DNA of 64,000 bases from CALFXN01 sp937957815 (GTDB lineage Bacteria; Synergistota; Synergistia; Synergistales; Aminobacteriaceae), in contig DAIQNX010000002.1 in assembly GCA_036788195.1 (NCBI GenBank), forward strand, positions 93,167 to 157,166, read 5' to 3'. The notes under the pieces are model-generated. The model was not told the origin of the DNA, searched no databases, and worked only from the letters and a program-made list of their open reading frames with translations. How positions within the stretch are numbered: the first letter of the stretch is position 1; every line of letters starts with the position of its first letter. Made by a program: the position numbers and the translations under genes. This document shows, piece by piece, positions 34,895-43,226 of the stretch.

Positions 34895-35199
34895 TACTCA
34901 TGCTCCTCGTCCGTTTTGCCGGAAATCGTGCATCTTTTGCCGATTGCGATAACGGATATGAAAAGGGGAAGGGGGATCAGCGGAACAAGCCCCATCCACC
35001 ATCGGACGCGCAGAGCGAGAAAGACGCCGCTTGCCAGCAACGCAACGGCGAATAGCCCCAGAGCGGCGTGTGTCTTTAAAGAATCCGCCGCTCCGCGTCG
35101 TACGCGTAACGAGAAGGCGAACGATACAAGAAAAATTGATGCTATGGCAAAAAAACAGATCACGTCGCTGCGAATCGAGTCGAAGATATTCACGATCAT
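34894..35199 (-). CDS. small three-helix membrane protein, hypothetical
   Basis: About 101 residues from the ATG at 35199 (an adjacent in-frame ATG lies at 35202; a frame open further upstream would run into the tRNA-Gln gene and is unlikely). Three hydrophobic segments are visible: VICFFAIASIFLVSFAFSL, LGLFAVALLASGVFLAL and LVPLIPLPLFISVIAIG, with a charged C-terminus. I recognise no family. The ribosome site is weak. It appears to be the first gene of the - strand operon with the CPBP protease and the secreted protein. Confidence 0.55.
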   Translation of the reverse strand: MIVNIFDSIRSDVICFFAIASIFLVSFAFSLRVRRGAADSLKTHAALGLFAVALLASGVFLALRVRWWMGLVPLIPLPLFISVIAIGKRCTISGKTDEEHE

Positions 35200-35278
35200 C
35201 ATCACCGCCAAGCATTTTACACCGTTTCCCGAAAGAGACGGAGGAAATCGTGTTTTCCCGAAAACGGGACTTTTCCAC

Positions 35279-35307
35279 TTGATGTGGAGAATTCGCTTTG
35301 CTAGTAT
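35279..35307 (+). promoter_or_regulatory. sigma70-type promoter of tRNA-Gln
   Basis: -35 TTGATG (35279-35284), 17-base spacer, -10 TAGTAT (35302-35307). The tRNA starts 18 bases later, the same layout as at tRNA-Arg. Confidence 0.7.
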
Positions 35308-35325
35308 ATTCATCGTCTTTGATGT

Positions 35326-35401
35326 TGGGGTGTCGCCAAGTTGGCAAGGCAACGGACTTTGGCTCCGTCATTCGCTGGTTCGAGTCCAGCCACCCCAGCC
35401 A
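35326..35401 (+). tRNA. tRNA-Gln (anticodon TTG)
   Basis: Acceptor stem TGGGGTG (35326-35332) pairs with CACCCCA (35391-35397), with discriminator G and an encoded CCA at 35399-35401. Anticodon stem ACGGA/TCCGT encloses loop CTTTGGC, so the anticodon is TTG. The T arm is GCTGG TTCGAGT CCAGC. Confidence 0.95.
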
Positions 35402-35416
35402 CTACCGAAGCGTAGC

Positions 35417-35446
35417 GGGGGACCGGGAACAGGCTCCCCCCTTTTT
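35417..35446 (+). terminator. rho-independent terminator after tRNA-Gln
   Basis: GGGGGA (35417-35422) pairs with TCCCCC (35435-35440) around a 12-base loop, followed by C and five T. Confidence 0.7.
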
Positions 35447-35482
35447 CGTGTTTTCGGATCCCCGAAAGGCGGATGATACTGC

Positions 35483-36883
35483 ATGGAAGGTAGTATTGCC
35501 ATAGGAGCCGTCGTCCTTGCGGCCGGAAAAGGCGTCCGGATGCGAAGCGAACGGCCCAAGACGATGCAGGAGATCCTCGGCGAACCTCTTCTTTTCTATA
35601 GCCTTTCAGCCGTCGCCTCGGCCGGTATCGGCGCTTCGGCCGTCGTCGTGGGGCACAAGGGAGCGCACATCTCCTCGTATGTAAACGACGCATTTCCCGA
35701 TTCCGCGATCATCTGGCAGCATGAACAGCTCGGAACGGGACACGCGCTCCGGATAGCCCGGGAATGGTGGATTTCGTTCTCTCATGTTCTTGTGCTTCCA
35801 GGCGATGTCCCGATGATTTCGTCCCATTCCCTTTCCCTTTTGGTCGATCGCCACCTTTCGCGGAACGCAGCGTGTACGTTCATCAGCTTTTCAACCGGGA
35901 ATCCTTTCGGATACGGCCGTGTCGTTCGCGACGGAACCTCTTGCCGGATTGTCGAGGAGAAGGACGCTGACGAGAACCAGAAACGGATCACCGAAGTCAA
36001 CAGCGGCGTATATATTTTCAACGTGTCCGCACTTGATTCGGTTATCGGCCTTCTCTCAAACGAAAATGCCCAGGGAGAGTACTATCTGCCTGACATCATG
36101 AAACTCCTTTCGGACCGGGAACTGCGAGTGGAGGCCATTTTGACGGAATCCGAAACCGAGTTTGCCGGTATCAACTCAGCGAGGCAGCTTTCTGAAGTGG
36201 CATCGTATCTCAGAAGGAATATTGTCGAAAGATGGCTTGAGAATGGAGTCCGCTTCCATTCTCCCGAAACGGCGTTTATCGGCCCGAAGGTCACTATGGG
36301 CACCGATGTGGAAATTTCCCCGTTCGTCCAGATTTACGGCGACTCGGTTCTCGCTGACGGGGTTCACGTCGGAAGCGGAACGGTCATTCGCGGTTCCGTC
36401 CTTGAAAATGGGGCGACGATTTTCGATCATGTCGTTCTTGAAAAGTGCCATATCTCGTCGCGGGCGAAGATAGGGCCCTTCGCATATCTCCGCGACGGCA
36501 CACGCGTCGCGAGTGACGCGTATGTCGGCAAATTCGTCGAGATGAAGAAGAGCTTCGTGGGCGAGCGCTCGAAAGTGCCTCATCTGTCGTACATCGGGGA
36601 TGCTCAGATCGGTGAGGACACGAATGTCGGCGCCGGCACCATTACGTGCAATTACGACGGGGTGAGGAAGAACCCGACGAAGATCGGAAATCGTTGTTTT
36701 ATCGGAAGCGACACGATGCTCGTTGCTCCCGTCGAGCTTGGAGACGATGCGTTTACGGGCGCGGGGTCCGTGATAACGCAGAATGTCCCGGAGGGAGATC
36801 TTGCGGTCGCGCGCGCGAGACAGAGAAACATATCCGGGTGGGGCAAAAAAAAGAATTCGCGCACAATTGAAGGAGGAGACTGA
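35483..36883 (+). CDS. glmU: bifunctional GlcN-1-P acetyltransferase / GlcNAc-1-P uridyltransferase
   Basis: A 466-residue enzyme for the last two steps to UDP-GlcNAc. The N-terminal uridyltransferase has VVLAAGKGVRMRSERPK. The left-handed beta-helix starts near residue 250 with hexapeptide repeats (FIGPKVTMGTDVEISPFVQI and so on). The acetyltransferase region shows KKSFVGERSKVPHLSYIGDAQIGEDTNVGAGTITCNYDG, with the catalytic His. Length is normal. It completes the GlmS-GlmM-GlmU route within 8 kb of this window. Confidence 0.97.
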   Translation: MEGSIAIGAVVLAAGKGVRMRSERPKTMQEILGEPLLFYSLSAVASAGIGASAVVVGHKGAHISSYVNDAFPDSAIIWQHEQLGTGHALRIAREWWISFSHVLVLPGDVPMISSHSLSLLVDRHLSRNAACTFISFSTGNPFGYGRVVRDGTSCRIVEEKDADENQKRITEVNSGVYIFNVSALDSVIGLLSNENAQGEYYLPDIMKLLSDRELRVEAILTESETEFAGINSARQLSEVASYLRRNIVERWLENGVRFHSPETAFIGPKVTMGTDVEISPFVQIYGDSVLADGVHVGSGTVIRGSVLENGATIFDHVVLEKCHISSRAKIGPFAYLRDGTRVASDAYVGKFVEMKKSFVGERSKVPHLSYIGDAQIGEDTNVGAGTITCNYDGVRKNPTKIGNRCFIGSDTMLVAPVELGDDAFTGAGSVITQNVPEGDLAVARARQRNISGWGKKKNSRTIEGGD

Positions 36884-36884
36884 T

Positions 36885-37853
36885 ATGGGGTCCGGTTCCA
36901 GAGAGTTAAAAATCTTTTCGGGGACAGCTCATCCCGAGTTTGCGAAAAGAATTTGCGGCGAACTCGGAACGGGGTTGGCCTCTGCGAAGCATTTCCGATT
37001 CTCTGATGGCGAAATCGGACTTTCCATAGAGGAGAGCGTGCGGGGAGCAGATGTATTTGTCGTGCAGCCGCTCTGTAATCCGGTCAACGAGAACATTGTT
37101 GAGCTTCTCATCATGCTCGACGCGCTTCAGAGAGCATCTGCATACCGGATCAATGTCGTCATCCCGTATTTCGGATATGCGAGGCAGGACCGGAAGACGA
37201 AAGCGCGCGATCCAATCTCCGCGAAGCTTATAGCGAATCTCATTTCATGGAGCGGGGCCAACAGGGTCATATCGGCGGATCTTCATGCAGGACAGATACA
37301 GGGCTTTTTCGACATTCCCGTTGACCATCTGACGGGAGTTCCTCTTCTTGCGACATACTTCAAGGAGAATCTGTACGACGATCTCAAGGAGAACGGTGTC
37401 GTCGTCGTCGCGCCGGACGTCGGCGGCGTCGTTCGCGCACGGCGGTTTGCCGTGTTCCTGAACGCGGACCTCGCCATCGTCGACAAGAGACGATCGCATG
37501 AGGTCGCGAACTTGTGTGAAGTGATGGATATCATCGGAGATGTCCGGGGAAAGGTGGCAGTTCTGGTCGACGATATCGTCGATACCGCGGGGACGCTGTG
37601 CAACGCCGCGGAAGGACTGAAGGATCGCGGTGCGAAGAGCGTGTACGCGTGTTCGACCCATCCGGTGCTTTCGGGACCCGCGGTCGAAAGACTGAAAGCC
37701 TCCGAGATAGACGAATTGATCGTAACCGATACGATTCCCTTGTCTGAGACGAAAAAATTAGATAAAATAGTCCAATTGTCTATCGCACCTCTTTTCGCGG
37801 AAGCTATTCTTAGAGTTCACAGCGACAGGTCCGTAAGCAGTCTCTTCGATTGA
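36885..37853 (+). CDS. prs: ribose-phosphate pyrophosphokinase
   Basis: A 322-residue class I PRPP synthase. FSGTAHPEFAKRICGELG begins the family, FSDGEIGLSIEESVRG follows, then PYFGYARQDRKTKARDPISAKLIANL (ATP and regulatory loop), DLHAGQIQGFFDIPVDHL, and the PRPP loop VLVDDIVDTAGTLCNAAEGL. The ATG follows AGGAGGAG, 1 base after the glmU stop. glmU-prs-(bL25)-pth is a common bacterial order. Confidence 0.97.
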   Translation: MGSGSRELKIFSGTAHPEFAKRICGELGTGLASAKHFRFSDGEIGLSIEESVRGADVFVVQPLCNPVNENIVELLIMLDALQRASAYRINVVIPYFGYARQDRKTKARDPISAKLIANLISWSGANRVISADLHAGQIQGFFDIPVDHLTGVPLLATYFKENLYDDLKENGVVVVAPDVGGVVRARRFAVFLNADLAIVDKRRSHEVANLCEVMDIIGDVRGKVAVLVDDIVDTAGTLCNAAEGLKDRGAKSVYACSTHPVLSGPAVERLKASEIDELIVTDTIPLSETKKLDKIVQLSIAPLFAEAILRVHSDRSVSSLFD

Positions 37854-37889
37854 GATTGCATTCAATGAATCGCAAGGAGGAAAAAATAC

Positions 37890-38564
37890 ATGTCGAATAT
37901 CTCAACTATCTGTGTGGAAGAACGCAAAGAAAAGGGGAAAAGTGCACGAATAGCAATGAGGGCAGCCGGGTACGTTCCAGGAGTCGTCTATGGCCCTGGG
38001 ATCGGCGAGACTATTCCGGTCAAGATCAAAAGTGCAACGATCGCTCCGTACGCGAATTCCGCGCATCGGGAGACGATGCGCCTCAATGTCGAACTCCCCG
38101 GGGGGCGGAAGGAACTGTGCCTTATGCGGGAAGTTCAGCGGGACTGCCTGAACGGAAAACTCCTGCATGTCGACTTTATGCAGCTCATGAGCGACCGGAA
38201 GATCATGGTCAACGTTCCCGTGGAAATCGTTGGAAGAGAGAACTGCGTCGGACTGAAGCAGGGTGGAGTTATAGACCAGCTTCTTCATGACATCGAGATG
38301 GATGTCTTCCCGGCCGAAATCCCCGATTCGATCGTCATCGACGTTTCGAACCTCGAACTTGAAAAGAGCGTCCACGTGCGGGATCTTTCGTTCCCGCCCA
38401 GTGCGGAGCTGAAGATGCATTCGGACGAAATCGTCGTTACGGTCATCACGCCGAGGGCGGCGGTCGAGGAAGAGGCGGCTGAGGCACTCGGAGAGGAACA
38501 GAAGGAAGTCGAAGTTCTGGCCAAGGGCAAAGCGAAGTCGGAGTCCGAAGAGGAATCCGAGTAA
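37890..38564 (+). CDS. rplY: 50S ribosomal protein bL25 / general stress protein Ctc
   Basis: A 224-residue two-domain bL25 (CTC type), binding 5S rRNA. RIAMRAAGYVPGVVYGPG is the N-terminal RNA-binding domain signature. The second beta domain contains VNVPVEIVGRENCVGLKQGGVIDQLLHDIEM. A Glu/Lys-rich tail ends the protein. AAGGAGG lies 9 bases before the ATG. It is directly followed by pth. Confidence 0.93.
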   Translation: MSNISTICVEERKEKGKSARIAMRAAGYVPGVVYGPGIGETIPVKIKSATIAPYANSAHRETMRLNVELPGGRKELCLMREVQRDCLNGKLLHVDFMQLMSDRKIMVNVPVEIVGRENCVGLKQGGVIDQLLHDIEMDVFPAEIPDSIVIDVSNLELEKSVHVRDLSFPPSAELKMHSDEIVVTVITPRAAVEEEAAEALGEEQKEVEVLAKGKAKSESEEESE

Positions 38565-38570
38565 TACGGA

Positions 38571-39143
38571 GTGAGAATCCTTGCCGGGCTTGGCAATCCC
38601 GGATATGAATATGCCCTGACCCGTCACAATGTCGGATGGATGGTGATCGACCAGATCGTCGACGATCTTCGCGCCGGAACTCCGAGAGAGTCGTTTTCTT
38701 CTCTCTCGTGGGGACCGTTGATCTCCGAAGGAATACGGACGCTGCTTCTCAAACCGCTGACATTCATGAATCTCAGCGGAAAAGCGGTTGCCGAAGCGGC
38801 GCGGTATTATGCGGTCCCACCGGAGGATATTCTGATTATATGCGATGACATAGCGCTTCCGTTCGGGGCGTTGCGGCTTCGCAGGAAGGGTTCTTCCGGA
38901 GGGCAGAAGGGACTCGAGTCGGTTCTGGGAGCCTTTCGGACGCTCGATATCCCGCGTCTGCGAGTCGGAGTGGGGGCTCAACCGGAAGGAAGAGACAGAG
39001 CCGCATGGGTTCTCGGCGTGTTCGGCCGTAACGAGCGCGAGATATTGCCGGATGTCATCCGGCGGGCCGCGGACGGATGCCTCTCCTGGATGCGAATGGA
39101 CATACAGAAAGCTATGTCCGTCGTGAACGCTCCGACCTCATGA
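38571..39143 (+). CDS. pth: peptidyl-tRNA hydrolase
   Basis: A 190-residue enzyme that recycles peptidyl-tRNA dropped from ribosomes. GLGNPGYEYALTRHNVGWMVID carries the catalytic His (RHNVG), then KPLTFMNLSGKAV and DDIALPFGALRLRRKGSSGGQKGLESV with the conserved Asp and GG.KGL. The start is a GTG 6 bases after the bL25 gene, with TACGGA as a weak ribosome site, so translation is probably coupled. A terminator lies ~40 bases after the stop. Confidence 0.95.
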   Translation: MRILAGLGNPGYEYALTRHNVGWMVIDQIVDDLRAGTPRESFSSLSWGPLISEGIRTLLLKPLTFMNLSGKAVAEAARYYAVPPEDILIICDDIALPFGALRLRRKGSSGGQKGLESVLGAFRTLDIPRLRVGVGAQPEGRDRAAWVLGVFGRNEREILPDVIRRAADGCLSWMRMDIQKAMSVVNAPTS

Positions 39144-39184
39144 TACCAATACCTCCGACGAATATCGGGATGGCTCGATGCATC

Positions 39185-39217
39185 AAAGTGGCGGTCTCTG
39201 CGACCGCCACTTTTGAC
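39185..39217 (+). terminator. rho-independent terminator between pth and mfd
   Basis: A 12-bp perfect stem, AAAGTGGCGGTC (39185-39196) and GACCGCCACTTT (39202-39213), with loop TCTGC and a short T tail. Confidence 0.8.
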
Positions 39218-39247
39218 TTAAGATAAGGATTGCCCGAGGAGAAGCGA

Positions 39248-42200
39248 ATGACCGGATCTGTCGACTGTTCCTCGTTGCGCGACGTGCGTCCCGGAGAATG
39301 GGAGCGGGGGGCCACGTACTACATTACCTCCGACGGAAGTGCGCGGGCGTGGATTTTCCGAGGTCTTGAGGGACATACACTCGTTCTATTGCCCGATACG
39401 CGGCAGGTCGATGAGTTTTCGACGAACCTGGCGGGTATTTTCGGCAAAACGCCATACGTTCTTTCGGAACTTCCGCTTGACGTCCAGTCGATGCAGAACA
39501 AAGCCCTCAGCGTCTTCAGGGGGGAAGAATTCCGGAAATGGCTCGATTCCGGAGGTATTCTGGCAGCGACTCCGGGTGCGCTTCTCGCGCCGCTCCTCTT
39601 CGGCGGCGGCGAACTGGAATTGTCCGGGAAGATGGCGTCCGGCAGGACGACTCTTCTCAACTGGCTTGAAGAACGGGGATTCGAGAGAGTCGACCTCGTG
39701 TGGGCGCCGGGGCAATACGCTCCCAGGGGTGCGATCGTCGACCTTTTCGATCCAGGGTATGCTATGCCCCTGCGTTTTGAATTTTTCGACGAAGCCATAG
39801 AATCCATCCGCTCCTTTCATCCCGATTCACAAAAGAGTGTCGCGACGCTCGAGTCCGTCGTCATACATGGTCTTGATGCCGAGCGTCAGGTTCAGGTCGC
39901 GAGCATTCTGCCGCAGGAGTGTCGTGTCGTGCTCTTCGAGGCAGGCATGATCGAAAATCAGGCCGAGCGCTATCGCTGGCTGTGGGAGGATATCCGCGAT
40001 CCGGGACGGATGCCGTCTCTCCCGGATTGGAATTCGGTTCTGATCCGTCTTGCCGAGCTTCCTCGCGTTCGTGTGACGCAAAAGGTCGAAATCGCTGACG
40101 GTCGCTTCACGGCGGAACGTGTTCCCGTCTTCCGCGGGGATCTCAGAAAAGCAATGTGGACGATCAGGGCGTGGAAGGATCAGGGGTACGACATAACTCT
40201 CGTTACGTCCTCGCCTTCGCTCTTTCGGACCGGCGAATCTCACGATGCCCCGTTCGTCGTGAGCCGGGGAACGCTTACGGATGGATTTCTCGATCCTGCC
40301 GCGTTGCATGTCCGGCTTTCCGACAAGGAACTTACGGGACATTCCGAGACGAGAGGAAGCGGAACGTGGACAAAGCAGCCCGAGGAATGGAAGGACTCCC
40401 TTTCACCGGGACAGCTCGTTGTCCACGAAGATTACGGAGTCGCCGTATTCCGGGGAACCGAGACGATTTCGACATCGGGAGAAAGTATGGATGCGATCGT
40501 TCTCGAATTCTCCGGCGGAGAACGCCTTCTCGTTCCGTTCATGCAGATGTTTTCCGTTACGCCGATGCAGATTCACGAGGACGAGGAGATCGCGCTCGAT
40601 TCATTGCGCGGAGTACGATGGAAAAGAAACCTCCAGAAGACGAAAGAGCGCGCACAACGGGAAGCGAGGGAACTGCTGACGCTTTATGCCCAGCGGGAAC
40701 TCTGCCGGGGAGAGTCGTTTCCAGCCCCTACGGAACTCTACCGGACCTTTGTCGATGCGTTTCCGTACATCGAGACAAAGGATCAGCTCCGTGCCATAGA
40801 AGACGTTCTGGCGGATCTCGAGAGGTCGATTCCGATGGACCGTCTCGTCGTCGGCGATGTCGGCTTCGGAAAAACGGAGGTCGCCATGCGCGCCGCATTC
40901 CGCGCGGTCGAAGCTGGAATGCAGGTTGCCGTGCTCGTTCCGACGACGATACTGGCGCAACAGCATCACGCCTCGTTCCAGACACGGATGGCCGGATTCC
41001 CTGTCAGAATCGCGTCGCTGTCGAGGTTTGTCCCGATTTCGCGGCAGAGAACCATTATCGAAGCCGTCGGACGGGGAGAAGTCGACATCCTCATCGGGAC
41101 ACAGCGCCTGCTTCAGAAAGACGTTTCTTTCCGGAATCTCGGTCTTCTCGTCATCGACGAGGAACACCGTTTCGGCGTCATGCATAAGGAACGTCTCAAA
41201 CACGCGCGAAAGGACATCAACGTTCTGACGTTGAGCGCGACGCCGATACCGAGGACGCTCTCGATGTCGCTTCGCGGAATCCGCGACATATCGACGATCA
41301 GCACGCCTCCGTACAGAAGACGTCCCGTTCTGACCGTCGCGGCTCCGTGGAAAAGTGATACGATGGTCCGGGCGGTGCGGCGGGAACTGAACAGGGGCGG
41401 GCAAATCTTTTACGTCGTGAACAGGATATCCCGAATCGAAGAGAAGCGGCGGTACCTCGAAGGCATCTTCCCGGAAGTGAAACTCGCCGTCGCGCACGGG
41501 CAGCTTCCCGAACGGGAACTGGAGCGGATCATGTCCGACTTCGGCAACGGCGTTTACGACATTCTTTTATGTACGACGATCATCGAAAGCGGGCTCGATA
41601 TCCCGCGCGCGAATACGCTCATCATCGATGACGCACAGGAACTCGGACTGGCTCAGATGTATCAGCTCCGAGGAAGAGTGGGCAGACGGGAGCAGGAAGC
41701 ATACGCGTACTTTTTCTATCCGGAGGAGGCGTTGCTCCGACGGGAAACCGCCGAACGACTCGAAGCGATCGCCAGCTTTTCGGAGGTCGGCGCGGGATAC
41801 GGGCTGGCACGACAGGACCTTGAGATACGGGGGGGTGGGGATCTTCTCGGCTCGTCGCAGCACGGGAAGAGCGATCGGTCGGGCTTCCAGTTCTATCTCA
41901 AGACGCTGGAGAGTGAGATTGCGCGCCTCCGCGGAGAGGACCGGACGTTCGTACGGGTCGAAACCGATATCCCGGCGAGCATCCCAGTTTCCTACATTCC
42001 GCAGGAAAGTGTCAGGATTACGCTGTACCGAAGGTTTCTCCGGGGAGGTACGCCGCAGGAGTTCACGGATCTTCTCGCGGAAGTTCTCGATCGATTCGGT
42101 CCGATCCCCGAAGAATTGAAGACCTTATGGGGCATTACACTGGTTCGGAACTCCGGAGCCCTGGCAGGAATCGATACTCTCCGGACGACGAAAAAAGAAA

Positions 42201-42388
42201 CTCTTCTGACCGGGAAAGCCGAATCGCTTTTTTCGGTTCTCCGGAAAAAGCGACGCTGGATCGTTCTCGATGGAAAGGCGGTCGGGCCAGGGGGAGCCAT
42301 CGCGGTCGACGATGTTGCGGATGCCATAATGCGTTCTTGTGAAGCCTTCGAATCGAAAGACCCGGAGAGTCATGCGATTGGAGAATGA
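39248..42388 (+). CDS. mfd: transcription-repair coupling factor Mfd
   Basis: A 1046-residue ATPase that removes stalled RNA polymerase and recruits UvrA. It has a UvrB-like N-terminal module (GGILAATPGALLAPLLF, RGAIVDLFDPGYAMPLRFEFF), the RNA-polymerase-interaction domain (GQLVVHEDYGVAVFRG), and RecG-like translocase motifs (VGDVGFGKTEVAMRAAF, DEEHRFGVMHKE, LSATPIPRTL, YQLRGRVGRREQEAYAYFF). It is on the short side (E. coli 1148). GAGGAG 6 bases upstream selects the ATG at 39248 over a TTG at 39230. Confidence 0.96.
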   Translation: MTGSVDCSSLRDVRPGEWERGATYYITSDGSARAWIFRGLEGHTLVLLPDTRQVDEFSTNLAGIFGKTPYVLSELPLDVQSMQNKALSVFRGEEFRKWLDSGGILAATPGALLAPLLFGGGELELSGKMASGRTTLLNWLEERGFERVDLVWAPGQYAPRGAIVDLFDPGYAMPLRFEFFDEAIESIRSFHPDSQKSVATLESVVIHGLDAERQVQVASILPQECRVVLFEAGMIENQAERYRWLWEDIRDPGRMPSLPDWNSVLIRLAELPRVRVTQKVEIADGRFTAERVPVFRGDLRKAMWTIRAWKDQGYDITLVTSSPSLFRTGESHDAPFVVSRGTLTDGFLDPAALHVRLSDKELTGHSETRGSGTWTKQPEEWKDSLSPGQLVVHEDYGVAVFRGTETISTSGESMDAIVLEFSGGERLLVPFMQMFSVTPMQIHEDEEIALDSLRGVRWKRNLQKTKERAQREARELLTLYAQRELCRGESFPAPTELYRTFVDAFPYIETKDQLRAIEDVLADLERSIPMDRLVVGDVGFGKTEVAMRAAFRAVEAGMQVAVLVPTTILAQQHHASFQTRMAGFPVRIASLSRFVPISRQRTIIEAVGRGEVDILIGTQRLLQKDVSFRNLGLLVIDEEHRFGVMHKERLKHARKDINVLTLSATPIPRTLSMSLRGIRDISTISTPPYRRRPVLTVAAPWKSDTMVRAVRRELNRGGQIFYVVNRISRIEEKRRYLEGIFPEVKLAVAHGQLPERELERIMSDFGNGVYDILLCTTIIESGLDIPRANTLIIDDAQELGLAQMYQLRGRVGRREQEAYAYFFYPEEALLRRETAERLEAIASFSEVGAGYGLARQDLEIRGGGDLLGSSQHGKSDRSGFQFYLKTLESEIARLRGEDRTFVRVETDIPASIPVSYIPQESVRITLYRRFLRGGTPQEFTDLLAEVLDRFGPIPEELKTLWGITLVRNSGALAGIDTLRTTKKETLLTGKAESLFSVLRKKRRWIVLDGKAVGPGGAIAVDDVADAIMRSCEAFESKDPESHAIGE

Positions 42389-43226
42389 TGTCGTGAACAG
42401 CGAACTGTATGGAGAATCGTTCGACAGGGTATTTCAGATCATGCGGCGGCTTCGTGCGCCGGGCGGGTGTCCCTGGGACAGGAAGCAGACCCTTGAAAGC
42501 CTGCGGGCGTATATCGCTGAAGAGGCCTACGAACTGATCGAGGCGATCGGAACGGAGGACGGAAGGAAAATCTGCGAAGAAGCGGGGGATCTTCTCCTTC
42601 AGGTTGTTTTTATCGCCTGTATTGCGGAGGAGGCCGGAGCGTTCAGGATGGAGGACATCCTCGATGCGCTCAGTTCGAAACTGATACGTCGTCACCCTCA
42701 CGTGTTTGCCGCTAATGACGGAAGCGACGGCAGAAAGATTGAAACGAGCGAAGACGTTCTGATCGCATGGGAGCAGATCAAAGCGGAGGAAAAGAAGGAA
42801 CGCGACACGGACACGTCCGTGCTCGCCGGCGTTCCCTCAAGCCTCCCCCCACTGGCGAAGGCTTTTCGGATACAATCAAAGGCGGCTCATGTCGGTTTCG
42901 ACTGGCCGCGGGGAGAACTCTCTCCCGTTTTCGGAAAAGTGCGGGAGGAGCTCGACGAAATCGGAGACGCGATCGCGGAAAACAATGGAACGCTGATTGA
43001 GGATGAGGTCGGAGACCTCCTCTTCGCTGTCGTCAATCTCGCACGCCATCTCGACATCAATCCGGAATCGGCATTGCAGCGCGCGAACACCAAATTCTCC
43101 GAGCGTTTTCGCATGGTCGAGGGGTTCGTCGCCGAATCCGGGGAACCATGGGAAGGACATAGTCTCGAAAGTCTGGATTCTCTCTGGGAGCGAGCGAAAA
43201 AGGAAAGAGAGGAACGAAAGGCATGA
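42372..43226 (+). CDS. mazG: nucleoside triphosphate pyrophosphohydrolase MazG
   Basis: A 284-residue tandem all-alpha NTP pyrophosphatase. LRAPGGCPWDRKQTLESLRAYIAEEAYELIEAI is the first MazG domain with the metal-binding EExxE-type cluster (AEEAYELIEA, then EEAGDLLLQ). The second domain repeats it as VREELDEIGDAI and EDEVGDLLFAVVNLARHL. It hydrolyses non-canonical or excess NTPs. The start could be the ATG at 42372 or a GTG at 42393 that has GGAG 9 bases upstream. It overlaps mfd by 17 bases (with the ATG) and the next gene by 4. Confidence 0.92.
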   Translation: MRLENDVVNSELYGESFDRVFQIMRRLRAPGGCPWDRKQTLESLRAYIAEEAYELIEAIGTEDGRKICEEAGDLLLQVVFIACIAEEAGAFRMEDILDALSSKLIRRHPHVFAANDGSDGRKIETSEDVLIAWEQIKAEEKKERDTDTSVLAGVPSSLPPLAKAFRIQSKAAHVGFDWPRGELSPVFGKVREELDEIGDAIAENNGTLIEDEVGDLLFAVVNLARHLDINPESALQRANTKFSERFRMVEGFVAESGEPWEGHSLESLDSLWERAKKEREERKA

